A DNA stretch of 56,234 nucleotides, from contig JAGXHE010000039.1 in NCBI GenBank assembly GCA_024636445.1, positions 1 through 56,234 of the forward strand, read 5' to 3'. Positions within the stretch are counted from its first letter, which is position 1. Each line of letters opens with the position of its first letter. A program made the translations under genes and the position numbers. Below the pieces are notes generated by a model. The model was not told the origin of the DNA and did not search any database. It saw nothing but the letters and a program-made list of their open reading frames with translations. The stretch comes from Sulfitobacter sp. (GTDB lineage: Bacteria; Pseudomonadota; Alphaproteobacteria; Rhodobacterales; Rhodobacteraceae). Below, in pieces: positions 18,208 through 34,751 of this stretch.

Positions 18208-19635
18208 TCAGGTAGGAAAATCGGACAGTTCAAGCTTGACCGATTCATTGGAGTGAAGCCCGCGTGCCCGCACAAGCGGACCCAGAGCGATAAGGGTGAT
18301 GAAGAGCAGTACGATTTCTATCTGGTAGACGGCAGAGTATCCGGTGGACGCCTCTGTCAGCGCCGGACCAAGCGAGCCGTTTGCAGCTGCCGTGTTCACC
18401 AGATCGCGGATCGCGCCCCCGATGAAAATCGAAAGCCCGGCACCCGTCGCCTGTGCAGCACCCCAGACACCCAGTGCCAGACCGCGACCGGCAAAGCCTG
18501 AGACCTTGATCGTCATGGCCGCCATGAGGGTCGAGACCGCAAACAGGCCGCCGCCAAGTCCGATCAGTGCGGCACCGGCGAAAAACAGGATGGGTGATGC
18601 CATAGGGGCGGACAGCAACACGCAGCTGAACGCGACGATGCCCACGATCAGACCCCGCCCGCCGATGCGGAAAGGATCGGTGCCGCGTGCCAGCCAGCGC
18701 GCCGCCAGAGCAAAGCCCAAAAGCGCGCCCGCAGACCACATCGCGGTCAGCAAAGTCGTGGACGAGACCGACAGCCCGAGGATCTCGCCGCCATAGGGTT
18801 CCAGCAGCACGTCTTGCATGTTGAACGCAACGGTGCCGACGAAGATCGTGAAGATCAGACGCAGCACGTCGTTTTCCTTGGTGAAATCAGCCCAGGCATT
18901 CAGAAAGATCGGGCGTTCGGCTGTGCGCTCTGCCTTGGTCATCGGAGACATCTTCTCTTGTTTCCAAAGCGCGATCACGTTCAGCACCATCGTCACAACG
19001 GCCGCGCCCTGCACGACCTGCACAAGCAACAAGGATGTGTAGTTGCGCAGCAAGGTGCCGATGATCACGGCAGAAAGACCCATGCCCAGAAGGTACATCA
19101 CGTAAAGCAGCGAAACGACCTTGGCGCGGGTTTCCTCGGTTGCGCGGTCCGCAGCCAGGGCAAGGCCCGCAGTCTGGGTCATGTGCATGCCAAGACCGGT
19201 CAGCAAGAACGCAAGCGCCGCCGCGGCCTGACCGAAATCGCCAGCATCAATGGCGGAATCGCCTGCCAGCACCAACAGGGCCATGGGCATGATCGCCAGC
19301 CCGCCGAACTGCCAGAGCGTGCCGAACCAAAGGTAGGGAATACGCTTCCACCCGATGGCCGAGCGGTAGTTGTCGGATTTGAACCCCAGCAGCGCGCGGA
19401 AGGGTGCGATCAACACCGGGATCGCGATCATCGACGCCACGATTATCGCTGGAACCGACAGCTCGACGATCATCACGCGGTTCAGGGTGCCCAAAAGCAT
19501 CACCGCCGCCATGCCGACCGAAATCTGGAACAGCGATAGACGCAGCAGCTGTGACAGCGGCAAACCCTCGCTGGCCGCGTCCGCGAAGGGCAGCATTTTC
19601 AGCGTCATGGTTTTGATCGAGCGCTTCATGATCAT
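18208..19635 (-). CDS. lhaA: LhaA/PucC-family light-harvesting assembly transporter-like protein
   Basis: 475 aa, twelve predicted membrane helices of the MFS-derived BCD/PucC family. The N-terminal LPLSQLLRLSLFQISVGMAA and the loop DNYRSAIGWKRIPYLWFGTL are characteristic. In Rhodobacter, LhaA between bchM and puhA assists LH1 assembly, possibly handing bacteriochlorophyll to apoproteins. The ATG overlaps the bchM stop (ATGATCATG); a second in-frame ATG two codons on is possible. Confidence 0.93.
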   Translation of the reverse strand: MIMKRSIKTMTLKMLPFADAASEGLPLSQLLRLSLFQISVGMAAVMLLGTLNRVMIVELSVPAIIVASMIAIPVLIAPFRALLGFKSDNYRSAIGWKRIPYLWFGTLWQFGGLAIMPMALLVLAGDSAIDAGDFGQAAAALAFLLTGLGMHMTQTAGLALAADRATEETRAKVVSLLYVMYLLGMGLSAVIIGTLLRNYTSLLLVQVVQGAAVVTMVLNVIALWKQEKMSPMTKAERTAERPIFLNAWADFTKENDVLRLIFTIFVGTVAFNMQDVLLEPYGGEILGLSVSSTTLLTAMWSAGALLGFALAARWLARGTDPFRIGGRGLIVGIVAFSCVLLSAPMASPILFFAGAALIGLGGGLFAVSTLMAAMTIKVSGFAGRGLALGVWGAAQATGAGLSIFIGGAIRDLVNTAAANGSLGPALTEASTGYSAVYQIEIVLLFITLIALGPLVRARGLHSNESVKLELSDFPT

Positions 19636-20296
19636 GGGCGGAACTCCAACGCCTGTGAAATGTAGAAACCGGATGTCACCCGTTCGATCTCGCGGATCTT
19701 GCCGCGGGTCTGGGCCGCGATCGCGGCGGGTGTGTGCGGCACCATCGTGGGAGACCGATCAGTGCGTGGAAACAATTTGCCCATCCGCCACATCGCCATC
19801 AAAAGCGGTGTGCGCGGAGCTACGGTAAAGACCATGTTCGTGCCGACGCGTGGGGCCACATCGTCCAGGATGCGCCCGATGTCGGTGGCTGAATAATAGA
19901 TCAGGCTGTCCATCGCGATGATGTGGTCGAACCGGCCCAGACCCTTGTCCAGCATGTCGCCCGCCTCGAGACGCAGCGACCCTGCCACGTGGGCGGGGCG
20001 GCGCTTTTGCGCGATGTCGATCAGGCGGGGCGAGATATCAATGCCCACAACATCAGCACCGCGCGTGGCCAGTTCGAACGCCAAGGCGCCCGTGCCACAG
20101 CCCGCATCCAAAATCCGCGCGCCGTGCAGGTCGTGCGGCAGTTGCGCAATCAGCAGATCACGCATCCGGTCACGGCCTGCCCGCACGGTGGCGCGGATGC
20201 CCGACACGGGCGCGTCAGATGTCAGACGCTCCCATGTGCGGGTGGCTGTGGTGTCGAAATAGGTTTCGACACGGTTGCGGGTGGCCTCGTATGTCA

Positions 20297-20297
<1 letters not shown>
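19632..20297 (-). CDS. bchM: Mg-protoporphyrin IX methyltransferase
   Basis: 221 aa SAM-dependent methyltransferase. Motif I ILDAGCGTGALAFELATRG is near residue 63-81 and motif II VVGIDISPRLI follows. It methylates the C13 propionate of Mg-protoporphyrin IX to give the AcsF substrate. The start overlaps the bchL stop by one base (TGATG). Confidence 0.95.
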
Positions 20298-24752
<4,455 letters not shown>

Positions 24753-24753
24753 G

Positions 24754-28054
<3,301 letters not shown>

Positions 28055-28116
28055 TGGTGCCCTCCCCTATTGGCCTCATGTCTTCTACTGAATAATCTGG
28101 CAGGGCCGACGGGGTG

Positions 28117-28134
28117 TGTCAACTTTGATTTACA
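28117..28134. promoter_or_regulatory. PpsR-type palindrome proximal to bchF
   Basis: TGTCAACTTTGATTTACA matches TGT-N12-ACA, 63 nt upstream of the bchF start. Read on the minus strand it ends in TTGACA, a consensus -35, with CAGATT 17 nt downstream as a weak -10. A repressor on this site would cover the -35 of the superoperon. Confidence 0.75.
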
Positions 28135-28213
28135 CTCAGATCCAACAATTGCATGTGAATTGGGGCACTTTATCTGGATATAAGGCCTTTAAAATAAGAC
28201 TCTCGAAAATAGA

Positions 28214-28231
28214 TGTCATAATTAATTGACA
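28214..28231. promoter_or_regulatory. PpsR-type palindrome distal to bchF, proximal to ppaA
   Basis: TGTCATAATTAATTGACA matches TGT-N12-ACA and is nearly perfectly symmetric (TGTCA...TGACA). It lies 80 nt from the first site centre-to-centre side and about 88 nt before the ppaA start. On the minus strand it contains ATGACA followed after 17 nt by TATTTT. Paired sites permit cooperative binding across the AT-rich bchF-ppaA spacer. Confidence 0.75.
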
Positions 28232-28318
28232 TATTTTGTTTGATAGAAGACGCTCCAGAGCATCTTGACCGCTGCTGGGCCCGGACGGCTTGGGCCAGGT
28301 CTTCTTTGGGGGAGTGAT

Positions 28319-29089
28319 GTGTTTCAGAATCAGCAAGCGTTTCTGGCGGATATGTCGCGTGAGATTGATCGCGTGGCGCTTCACGCTCTCACGGTACTGA
28401 TCTCGGCCAGAGATACAGACGCACCCGACGCGGCGCATGCCGACACAGCCAAACCCGCACTTTGTCTCGATGATATGAACAGGCGTCTGTATGAAGCCGC
28501 CATCTCGCAAGACCGCAATCTGGTCTGGACGACGGTCCGCTCCATGCAGGATGCGGGCCTTTGCAATCAGGTGATTAAATCGGCGTTCGTGCCTTTTGTC
28601 GCGCGCCAGCTTGGTGCGGACTGGCTGGCGGACAAGGCCACCTTTGCCGCTGTCACGATCGGATGCGCACGGCTTCAGGCCGTGGTCAGCCGTTTGGGTG
28701 ACGCGTCGCCCTTGGTGCAAGATGCGGGCGTGCGGATCAGGTGTCTGGTCATTGTGCCCGAAGGTGACCAGCACACGCTGGGTGCTGTCGTGCTGGCCGA
28801 CCAGTTGCGCCACCGCGGGGCCGAGCCTCAACTGGTGCTGGGAATCAGCGAAGCTGCACTGGCACGGCTTGTGCGGTCCCAGGCCTTTGACACCGTGATG
28901 ATCTCGGCGTCCCAAGGCAGGTCCATCGCGCATTTGCGTGCGCTCGTGGACAGCAGCCGACTGAAAACCCGTGGCCCGAAAGTCATTATTGGCGGTGGGA
29001 TTCTAGACCAAAACGTCGATCTCAAAGCGGAGACCGGGACAGACTTCTTGTCTGGAGATGTGCACGAGGCGCTTGATTTCTGCGCCTGA
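28319..29089 (+). CDS. ppaA: PpaA/AerR-type B12/heme-binding (SCHIC) antirepressor
   Basis: About 256 aa: a helical cap (LGADWLADKATFAAVTIGCA) followed by a cobalamin-binding-like Rossmann domain with PEGDQHTLGAVVLAD (His152) and VIIGGGILDQN. The family (PpaA, AerR) binds cobalamin or heme and antagonises PpsR/CrtJ. Position between bchF and ppsR is conserved in Rhodobacter. The start is uncertain: GTG at 28319 follows GGGGGAG, but the frame is open to a TTG at 28265 and an ATG lies at 28352. Confidence 0.88.
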   Translation: MFQNQQAFLADMSREIDRVALHALTVLISARDTDAPDAAHADTAKPALCLDDMNRRLYEAAISQDRNLVWTTVRSMQDAGLCNQVIKSAFVPFVARQLGADWLADKATFAAVTIGCARLQAVVSRLGDASPLVQDAGVRIRCLVIVPEGDQHTLGAVVLADQLRHRGAEPQLVLGISEAALARLVRSQAFDTVMISASQGRSIAHLRALVDSSRLKTRGPKVIIGGGILDQNVDLKAETGTDFLSGDVHEALDFCA

Positions 29090-29169
29090 GACTGTTTTTA
29101 AGCTGAAAACTAAAGATAGATCTGCGTGCCCGTAGAGCAAGCTTTTATCCGAGCGAAGGATTTCGACCA

Positions 29170-30582
29170 ATGACGTCACATGGTGAAAATGCTTGGGCAC
29201 ATGGGCTGTTGCCCATGATTGACCCCAAGGATGTGACGGGCATCGTTTCGCGGATCTCGGATCTGGCGCTGGTTCTCTCCGATACGGACAAGATCACGGC
29301 GGTCTCGTGCAACCCTGACTTTGTCGGGCGGCAGGCCGTCGAAGCATGGAAAGATCTGCCGGTTCAGGACATCCTGAATGTAGAATCGGTTCCAAAGTTC
29401 GAAACGCGTCTCAAACAGTTCAAGGAAAGCTCGGGCAGCGCAAAGGCTGTCGAGCTGAACCACGTCGCGGTCGACGGTCTGGGCGAATTGCCTATGCGCT
29501 ATAGCCTGCACGCCATCGGGACCGACGGCGAGATTTTGATGCTGGGCCGCGACATGCGGCCCATAGCCGACATGCAGCAGCAGCTGGTTTCGGCGCAGAT
29601 CGCTTTGGAGAACGACTACGAATCGCAGCGCGAACATGACACGCGGTTTCGCGTGCTCATGGAATCTTCCAACACGGCGACGGTTTTGGTGTCGGTGAAA
29701 ACCGGCAATGTTGTCGCGTGCAACGCAGCGGCGGAAAAGCTGCTGGGCAAAGCCCGTGGTGTTCTTGTCGATGGCCCGCTTGATCCCGAGTTCGAATCCA
29801 AAGGGCGCGAGAATGTGATCAACCGCTTGGTGTCCGCAGCGTCAGAGCAATCCATTTCACCAGTCATTGCAAAGTCCAGGCTGACCAAGTTGATGCTATC
29901 CTTGCGCCCCTCACTTTTTCGAGGCGTCAACGGACAGATGTTGCTGTGCAAGATCACGGTTGCAGGCGGACAGGACGCTTCGTTGGACCAACTTCAGACC
30001 CAGCTTTTGGGGCTGTACGACAGCGGCGTGGACGCGATCGTTTTTGTCGATGCGTCAGGTCAGATTCTCAGCGCAAACGACGCCTTTCCCAAACTTGCCG
30101 ACATCACACATTCCTACAGCCTCCAGCACCGGTCGGTTGCCGAATTCCTCGGTCGCGGGTCGGTTGATGTGAATGTAATGCTGGAAAATGCACGACGCAC
30201 GGGTCAGATGCGCCTGTATGCGACGAAACTGGTCAGCGAGCACGGGTCCGAGCGCGCAGTAGAAATTTCAACCACCCAGATCAGCGCGGGCGGCCAAACC
30301 ATCTTTGGGATGATCATTCGAGATTCCAAACGTGTGGAATCCGCAGGCGGCACTAAAAAGCAGATCACGGATGTCGATATGCAATCGGTGATCGAACTTA
30401 TCGGTGGCCAGTCTTTGAAGGATATCGTGGCTAAAACCACCGATGTGGTTGAAAAGATGTGCATCGAAACAGCAGTGGAAATGACTTCGAACAACCGTGT
30501 GGCCGCAGCCGAAATGCTGGGCCTGTCGCGTCAGTCACTGTACGTTAAACTTCGAAAATATGGTCTGCTCAGCAAAAGCTGA
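29170..30582 (+). CDS. ppsR: PpsR/CrtJ transcriptional repressor of photosynthesis genes
   Basis: 470 aa with an N-terminal region, tandem PAS domains (about residues 20-130, 155-260, 275-390), a coiled segment near 135-155 and a C-terminal Fis-type helix-turn-helix (VAAAEMLGLSRQSLYVKLRK). Cys260 and Cys431 correspond by spacing to the redox-active cysteines of Rhodobacter PpsR. It binds TGT-N12-ACA palindromes, four of which occur in this window. No such site lies before ppsR itself. Its 3' end overlaps a convergent gene by 48 nt. Confidence 0.95.
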   Translation: MTSHGENAWAHGLLPMIDPKDVTGIVSRISDLALVLSDTDKITAVSCNPDFVGRQAVEAWKDLPVQDILNVESVPKFETRLKQFKESSGSAKAVELNHVAVDGLGELPMRYSLHAIGTDGEILMLGRDMRPIADMQQQLVSAQIALENDYESQREHDTRFRVLMESSNTATVLVSVKTGNVVACNAAAEKLLGKARGVLVDGPLDPEFESKGRENVINRLVSAASEQSISPVIAKSRLTKLMLSLRPSLFRGVNGQMLLCKITVAGGQDASLDQLQTQLLGLYDSGVDAIVFVDASGQILSANDAFPKLADITHSYSLQHRSVAEFLGRGSVDVNVMLENARRTGQMRLYATKLVSEHGSERAVEISTTQISAGGQTIFGMIIRDSKRVESAGGTKKQITDVDMQSVIELIGGQSLKDIVAKTTDVVEKMCIETAVEMTSNNRVAAAEMLGLSRQSLYVKLRKYGLLSKS

Positions 30583-31461
30583 ACCGTTTCCGTTGTTCCT
30601 GTCGCAATGTGCCCCTGTTCTGAGAGTCTTGCGCTCCCAGAGCGCGGCCATCTGCTCGCGCGCCTCTTCGACGGACCCTGCGATGCCGTCAAATCCCATC
30701 AGCGCCAGCGTCGGTCTCATTTTCTCAACGTCTTGCCCGCTCACCAACAGATAGGCCTGCGGACAACATATGTGCAGGGCGATGACCAGTTTTGACAGCT
30801 TTTCGATCGAATGGCGTCCAGACATGGACAGACCGACAATGCCCTTTGGCTCCTGTTCGATCTCGGCGACCAGCGCGTCGTGCGTCAGCCCAAGCTTGAG
30901 CGAAATATCCCAACCTTCCTTTCGGAACAGGTCAGCGGCCATTTTCACACCCATCGTGTGATCTTCGCCGGGAACCGAGGCAAAGATCGCCGATTTGGTC
31001 TGGGTGTTCACGGCCGGTTCGAACAGGTGACGCATGCCGCGCATGATGGCTAGCATCCGGCTGCTTGCGACGGTCACTTGGGTCAGGCTGGCTTTGTCTT
31101 GCTCCCACCAATCGCCCAGCATCCGCGCTGCACCGGCAAGGTACTTGAGGTAAATCTGTTCGGTGCTGACACCTTCGGCGCGCAGTGTGGCGATCATGTC
31201 CACAGCGGCCTTGGGATCGTCCGAGAGCAGTTCGTTGCACAGCTTTTCCAGATCGGCGTCGGACGTGACCAGCGTCGGGTATTCGATTTTCTGACCCTTC
31301 AATGCGACGCGGCGGATGACCTCACGGGCCAGACTCAAAACTGTATCTTCCGGAAGACGTTCTTTAAGTCGGATGATGTTTGCCTGGCTTCTCTCGTAGA
31401 CCCGATATTCAAGCGGCTCTCGGAAAGAAATTTCCGTCATCATGTTCTGTTCTCTTGGCAT
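30535..31461 (-). CDS. Second SCHIC/B12-binding-fold sensor-like protein
   Basis: 308 aa. N-terminal helical region, then a cap helix region (GAARMLGDWWEQDKASLTQV) and a B12-type Rossmann domain with PGEDHTMGVKMAADLFRKEG (His168) and LVSGQDVEKMRPTLALMGFD. It resembles ppaA in plan but is longer. No DNA-binding, BLUF or kinase domain is seen, so it probably works through a partner. I chose the ATG at 31461 after GGGGGAG; 31443 is possible. The last 15 codons (FAEQTIFSKFNVQ end) run antisense to the ppsR 3' end. Confidence 0.8.
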   Translation of the reverse strand: MPREQNMMTEISFREPLEYRVYERSQANIIRLKERLPEDTVLSLAREVIRRVALKGQKIEYPTLVTSDADLEKLCNELLSDDPKAAVDMIATLRAEGVSTEQIYLKYLAGAARMLGDWWEQDKASLTQVTVASSRMLAIMRGMRHLFEPAVNTQTKSAIFASVPGEDHTMGVKMAADLFRKEGWDISLKLGLTHDALVAEIEQEPKGIVGLSMSGRHSIEKLSKLVIALHICCPQAYLLVSGQDVEKMRPTLALMGFDGIAGSVEEAREQMAALWERKTLRTGAHCDRNNGNGSAFAEQTIFSKFNVQ

Positions 31462-31864
31462 CTCCGATGTCTCCCCCGATTCAAAAGGCACGTAGCTGCC
31501 TTTTGCCAACTGAATTTGCTAGCTTTCTGTCTGTGGGGTCCTCACGAGGTTTTACCCAAGTGACGAGCTTGTCTTGAATTCGATACTGAGGCCTCCCAAC
31601 CTCAAAGTAGCGAATGGCTCGGGATCGTTGTTTAGGTTCGAAGTGTTCATATTTTCGAATAAGACTTTGTCGCACCATGCAACTTCAGCAAGTAGAACTG
31701 CGCTTGGTCGGACAGCTCTCTTATTCGTAATTTGAAAACAAAACCTGCGGTCAAGAACTCCACTTTATCTGGGTTTCAGCTTAGAACAGGCCAAAGTCCG
31801 AGTAACAGTTCGGAATTCCCACCGCGTATAATTACCTGCGCGCTTTTGCGTGAACCGGCGTGGA
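31462..31864. other. 403-nt relatively AT-rich spacer, no supported gene
   Basis: This spacer separates the SCHIC gene start from the end of the response regulator. It is visibly richer in A/T than its flanks. A 65-codon minus-strand frame (31481-31678) lacks a ribosome binding site and family resemblance. No TGT-N12-ACA site, tRNA or repeat was found. It probably holds the promoter of the SCHIC gene. Confidence 0.5.
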
Positions 31865-32473
31865 CTAGCCCAGCATCCGGATCAGATCGGCGATGCCGCG
31901 TGCATGCATCTTTTCGCGGATACGCGAACGGTGCCCTTCTACCGTGCGCTGGCTGACTTTCAACTCGTTTGCGATCTCTTTGTTCAGCTTGCCCAGCAGC
32001 AGATGGTGCAACACTTCACGCTCGCGGTCGGTCAGTTTCGCCAGACGGTTGGAGACGATCTTTTTCGAAATAACAGGGGGTTGGCGATTGAACAGCATGC
32101 CGATTGCCATGTTGACAGCATTCAGGATGTCTTCGGCGCGCGCGGGTTTCTCGATGAAATCAATCGCCCCTGCGCGCATGGACTGTACGGCGATCGGCAC
32201 GTCGCCGTGGGCTGTGACGACAACAGTCGGCAGCGAAATTCCCAGTTCGTTCAGATGGGCCTGTAACTGCGTCCCGCTCATTCCGGGCAACCGCACGTCC
32301 AGCAGCAGACAGGCTTTGCGGTCGGGGTCGAACACCCTGAGGAAATTTTCGGCCGAGGCGCAGGGAATCGTCGCATGCCCATGTGCACCCAAAAGCGCAC
32401 ACATGGATTTCAGCACGCCAGCGTCATCCTCTACCACGTAGATGGATAGATTCTCCTCAAACCTATTCATCAT
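31865..32473 (-). CDS. FixJ-family two-component response regulator
   Basis: 202 aa. Receiver domain with acidic pocket VVEDD and phospho-acceptor Asp59 (LLLDVRLPGMSG), Thr and Lys switch residues in VVVTAHGD and IDFIEKPA, then a LuxR/NarL-type helix-turn-helix (LTDREREVLHHLLLGKLNKE, VSQRTVEGHRSRI). It starts inside the end of the phytochrome kinase gene (ATGATGAATAGG), so it is the cognate regulator. Targets are unknown; the neighbouring photosynthesis genes are natural candidates. Confidence 0.93.
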   Translation of the reverse strand: MMNRFEENLSIYVVEDDAGVLKSMCALLGAHGHATIPCASAENFLRVFDPDRKACLLLDVRLPGMSGTQLQAHLNELGISLPTVVVTAHGDVPIAVQSMRAGAIDFIEKPARAEDILNAVNMAIGMLFNRQPPVISKKIVSNRLAKLTDREREVLHHLLLGKLNKEIANELKVSQRTVEGHRSRIREKMHARGIADLIRMLG

Positions 32474-34751
32474 GTTCCCCCCTTGCCGGTAGCGTAAACC
32501 CGATGGTTGCGCCGACCGTGGACGGCTGCACCCAGATGCTCCCGCCATGAGCCTGGACTATAGAACGACACAACGACAGACCAATGCCCATCCCTTTTGT
32601 TGTCGATGCGTGAAAAGGTTCAAAGATATATTTTTGCATTTCGGCCGGAATACCGGGCCCTGTGTCCTGTATCAGGACCTGAACATCCCTGTCGTCCTTG
32701 GTCACCGAAATCGTCAAAGCCTGCGTCTGCGAAGTGCGCATCGCGCTGATGCTGTTGCGCACAAGGTTCAGGATCACCTGCCCGATCTGCACCGGATCAG
32801 CCAGCACTTGTGGCAGGTCGTCCTCTGCCGAGATATCCACCTGCAACCGTGGCAACTGGCTGGAAACAAACGCAAGATCTATGCCTTGCGTGATGGCTGT
32901 CATCACATCGATAAAGTCCGCGTTCAGGTCGCCCCGCGTGATGAAATCCCTGATCCGGCGCACCAGATCACCCGCCCGCGTGGTCTCGGCGATGGCGTCG
33001 TCCATCAGCTCACCGGCGCGTTCGGGCATCTCGATCTTGGCGTTGATAAACTCCTGCCGACAGGCGCTGACGTAGTTGGCAACTGCGGACAGCGGTTGGT
33101 TCAACTCATGCGCAATCGCCGAGGCCAGCTCGCCAAGTGAACTGGCCCGTGCCGCATCCAGCAAGGCGTGCCGCAGCCGGATCTCCTCGGCTTCCGAGGC
33201 GTGTTGCGCATCGCGGGCCAGACGTTCTCGCTCCAGACTGTTCAGAGCAAACAGGGCACGGCGCAGGATACGCAGCGCGTCGCTGTCGGTGTCGTCAAAA
33301 GGCTTGCTTCTGTCGCGCCGCTCCTCGCGCCACAACGCAAACGACCCACGCGGAGACAGGCGTGCAGTCCCATCCTTCCCGACGGTTTCGACCTTTTCCG
33401 GCTTGCCTGCCCAGCGGATCGTCTGGTCAAAGTTGGCGCGCAACAAAACAAGGTGGTCTGCGCCATCTTCCGAAAGATCTAGATATGCGGCACCCGCCGC
33501 CACCTGCATCTGCTCCGCATCCATATCCACGACGGCAGACAGGGTTTGTGTGGTCGCCACACCATCCACAGACTGCGCGCGCAGCGGGGCGAAATCCAGC
33601 GGTGTTTCGGGCACTGTTCCGCTTTGGATCACGTCCTTGCCCAGAACCAGAAGCATGCCTTGGGTGCCGGTCAGCTCCATCAAGTCGCGCGCATGTTCCT
33701 GGACCAGATCGCCAAGCGGTCGCCCCGAACGGGCCTGTTGTTCGATGTGAAACGCTGTCTTTTCGGCCCTGATACTTTTCTGAAGTTTGTTCGTATTTTC
33801 AATACTTTGCAACAAGGCAGACGTGGTGCTGCCCAGCAGTTCGGCAAAGCGCAGCCTGCTGGAAGACACCAGTCGCGGGCCGTAGTGATGGCACGCAACA
33901 AGGCCCCAAAGGCTATTGTTGGTGATCAGTGAAATCGACATGCTGGCGCCGACGCCCATGTTGTTAAGATATTCGACATGCACAGGTGCGACGGCGCGCA
34001 GTTTGGAAAACGTCAGGTCCAGCGGCTGCGCTGCTTCGGCATTTGCGACCTCTCCCGAACGGTTAACAATCGGACTCCGAGCGCCGTTGATATCCGGGAT
34101 CGTGCGCATGACGTTCAACACGAAATGCCGTCTCGCCGGTTCCGGGATGTCGGATGCAGGATAATGCAACCCGAGGAAGCTGTCAGGCCGGTTGGTGCTT
34201 TCCGCGATCACCTCGCCGTGCTTGTCTTCGGCAAACCGGTAGATCATCACGCGGTCAAAACCGGTGACATCGCGGATGATTTTCGCGCTGGCATCCGCAA
34301 GTTCGCCCAGCACGTCCGGTTTGAACAATTCGGTGATCACTCCGCGCCGCAACAACTCGTCTTCCCATACGGCGGCGGGCTTTGGCTCAGGCGTGACAAA
34401 TTCCAGGATAATATGGGCATCGCTGCGATGGGGCAGGCACTCGGCGTCAATGCGGGTGCCATCCGGTCCGTCAAAGCTGAAAAACCATGGTTGCAGCAGC
34501 TCGGGCGTGGTGGTGGTGAGTTCAAGTGGGGGCAACGCCGCCGCGTTCTCTGCGCCAATCACAAACGCCAGCGTCTGGCCGAGGATCGTCTCGGGCGCGT
34601 GGCCTATATAAGTCGCCGTGTTGAGACTTGCGTATTCGACAATGCCAGTGGCGTCGTTGACTGCGATCAGCGCGCCATGGGGCTGGACAGCGCCGATCAG
34701 GTGTATCGGCTCGCGGTCACAGGTCGTCAGATCAACCTGATCGGTCGTCAC
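32463..34751 (-). CDS. bphP: Bacteriophytochrome sensor histidine kinase
   Basis: 762 aa with PAS-GAF-PHY-kinase order. The biliverdin-attachment Cys11 (LTTCDREPIHLIGAVQPHG), the GAF motif LHYPASDIP near residue 205, the PHY tongue SPRGSF, the H-box SAIAHELNQPLSAV (His548, FixL-like), N-box LVRNS and G boxes DTGPGIP and GMGIGLSLC are all present. I chose the GTG at 34751: it overlaps the heme oxygenase stop (GTGA) and has AAGGG seven bases upstream. It should sense red/far-red light and phosphorylate the downstream FixJ-type regulator. Confidence 0.94.
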   Translation of the reverse strand: MTTDQVDLTTCDREPIHLIGAVQPHGALIAVNDATGIVEYASLNTATYIGHAPETILGQTLAFVIGAENAAALPPLELTTTTPELLQPWFFSFDGPDGTRIDAECLPHRSDAHIILEFVTPEPKPAAVWEDELLRRGVITELFKPDVLGELADASAKIIRDVTGFDRVMIYRFAEDKHGEVIAESTNRPDSFLGLHYPASDIPEPARRHFVLNVMRTIPDINGARSPIVNRSGEVANAEAAQPLDLTFSKLRAVAPVHVEYLNNMGVGASMSISLITNNSLWGLVACHHYGPRLVSSSRLRFAELLGSTTSALLQSIENTNKLQKSIRAEKTAFHIEQQARSGRPLGDLVQEHARDLMELTGTQGMLLVLGKDVIQSGTVPETPLDFAPLRAQSVDGVATTQTLSAVVDMDAEQMQVAAGAAYLDLSEDGADHLVLLRANFDQTIRWAGKPEKVETVGKDGTARLSPRGSFALWREERRDRSKPFDDTDSDALRILRRALFALNSLERERLARDAQHASEAEEIRLRHALLDAARASSLGELASAIAHELNQPLSAVANYVSACRQEFINAKIEMPERAGELMDDAIAETTRAGDLVRRIRDFITRGDLNADFIDVMTAITQGIDLAFVSSQLPRLQVDISAEDDLPQVLADPVQIGQVILNLVRNSISAMRTSQTQALTISVTKDDRDVQVLIQDTGPGIPAEMQKYIFEPFHASTTKGMGIGLSLCRSIVQAHGGSIWVQPSTVGATIGFTLPARGEHDE

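Noticed and set aside
29090-29169. PpsR autoregulatory site before ppsR
   Set aside because: The 80-nt spacer contains no TGT-N12-ACA.
31481-31678. 65-codon minus-strand frame upstream of the second SCHIC gene
   Set aside because: No ribosome binding site, no family resemblance, and it covers the likely leader of the SCHIC gene.
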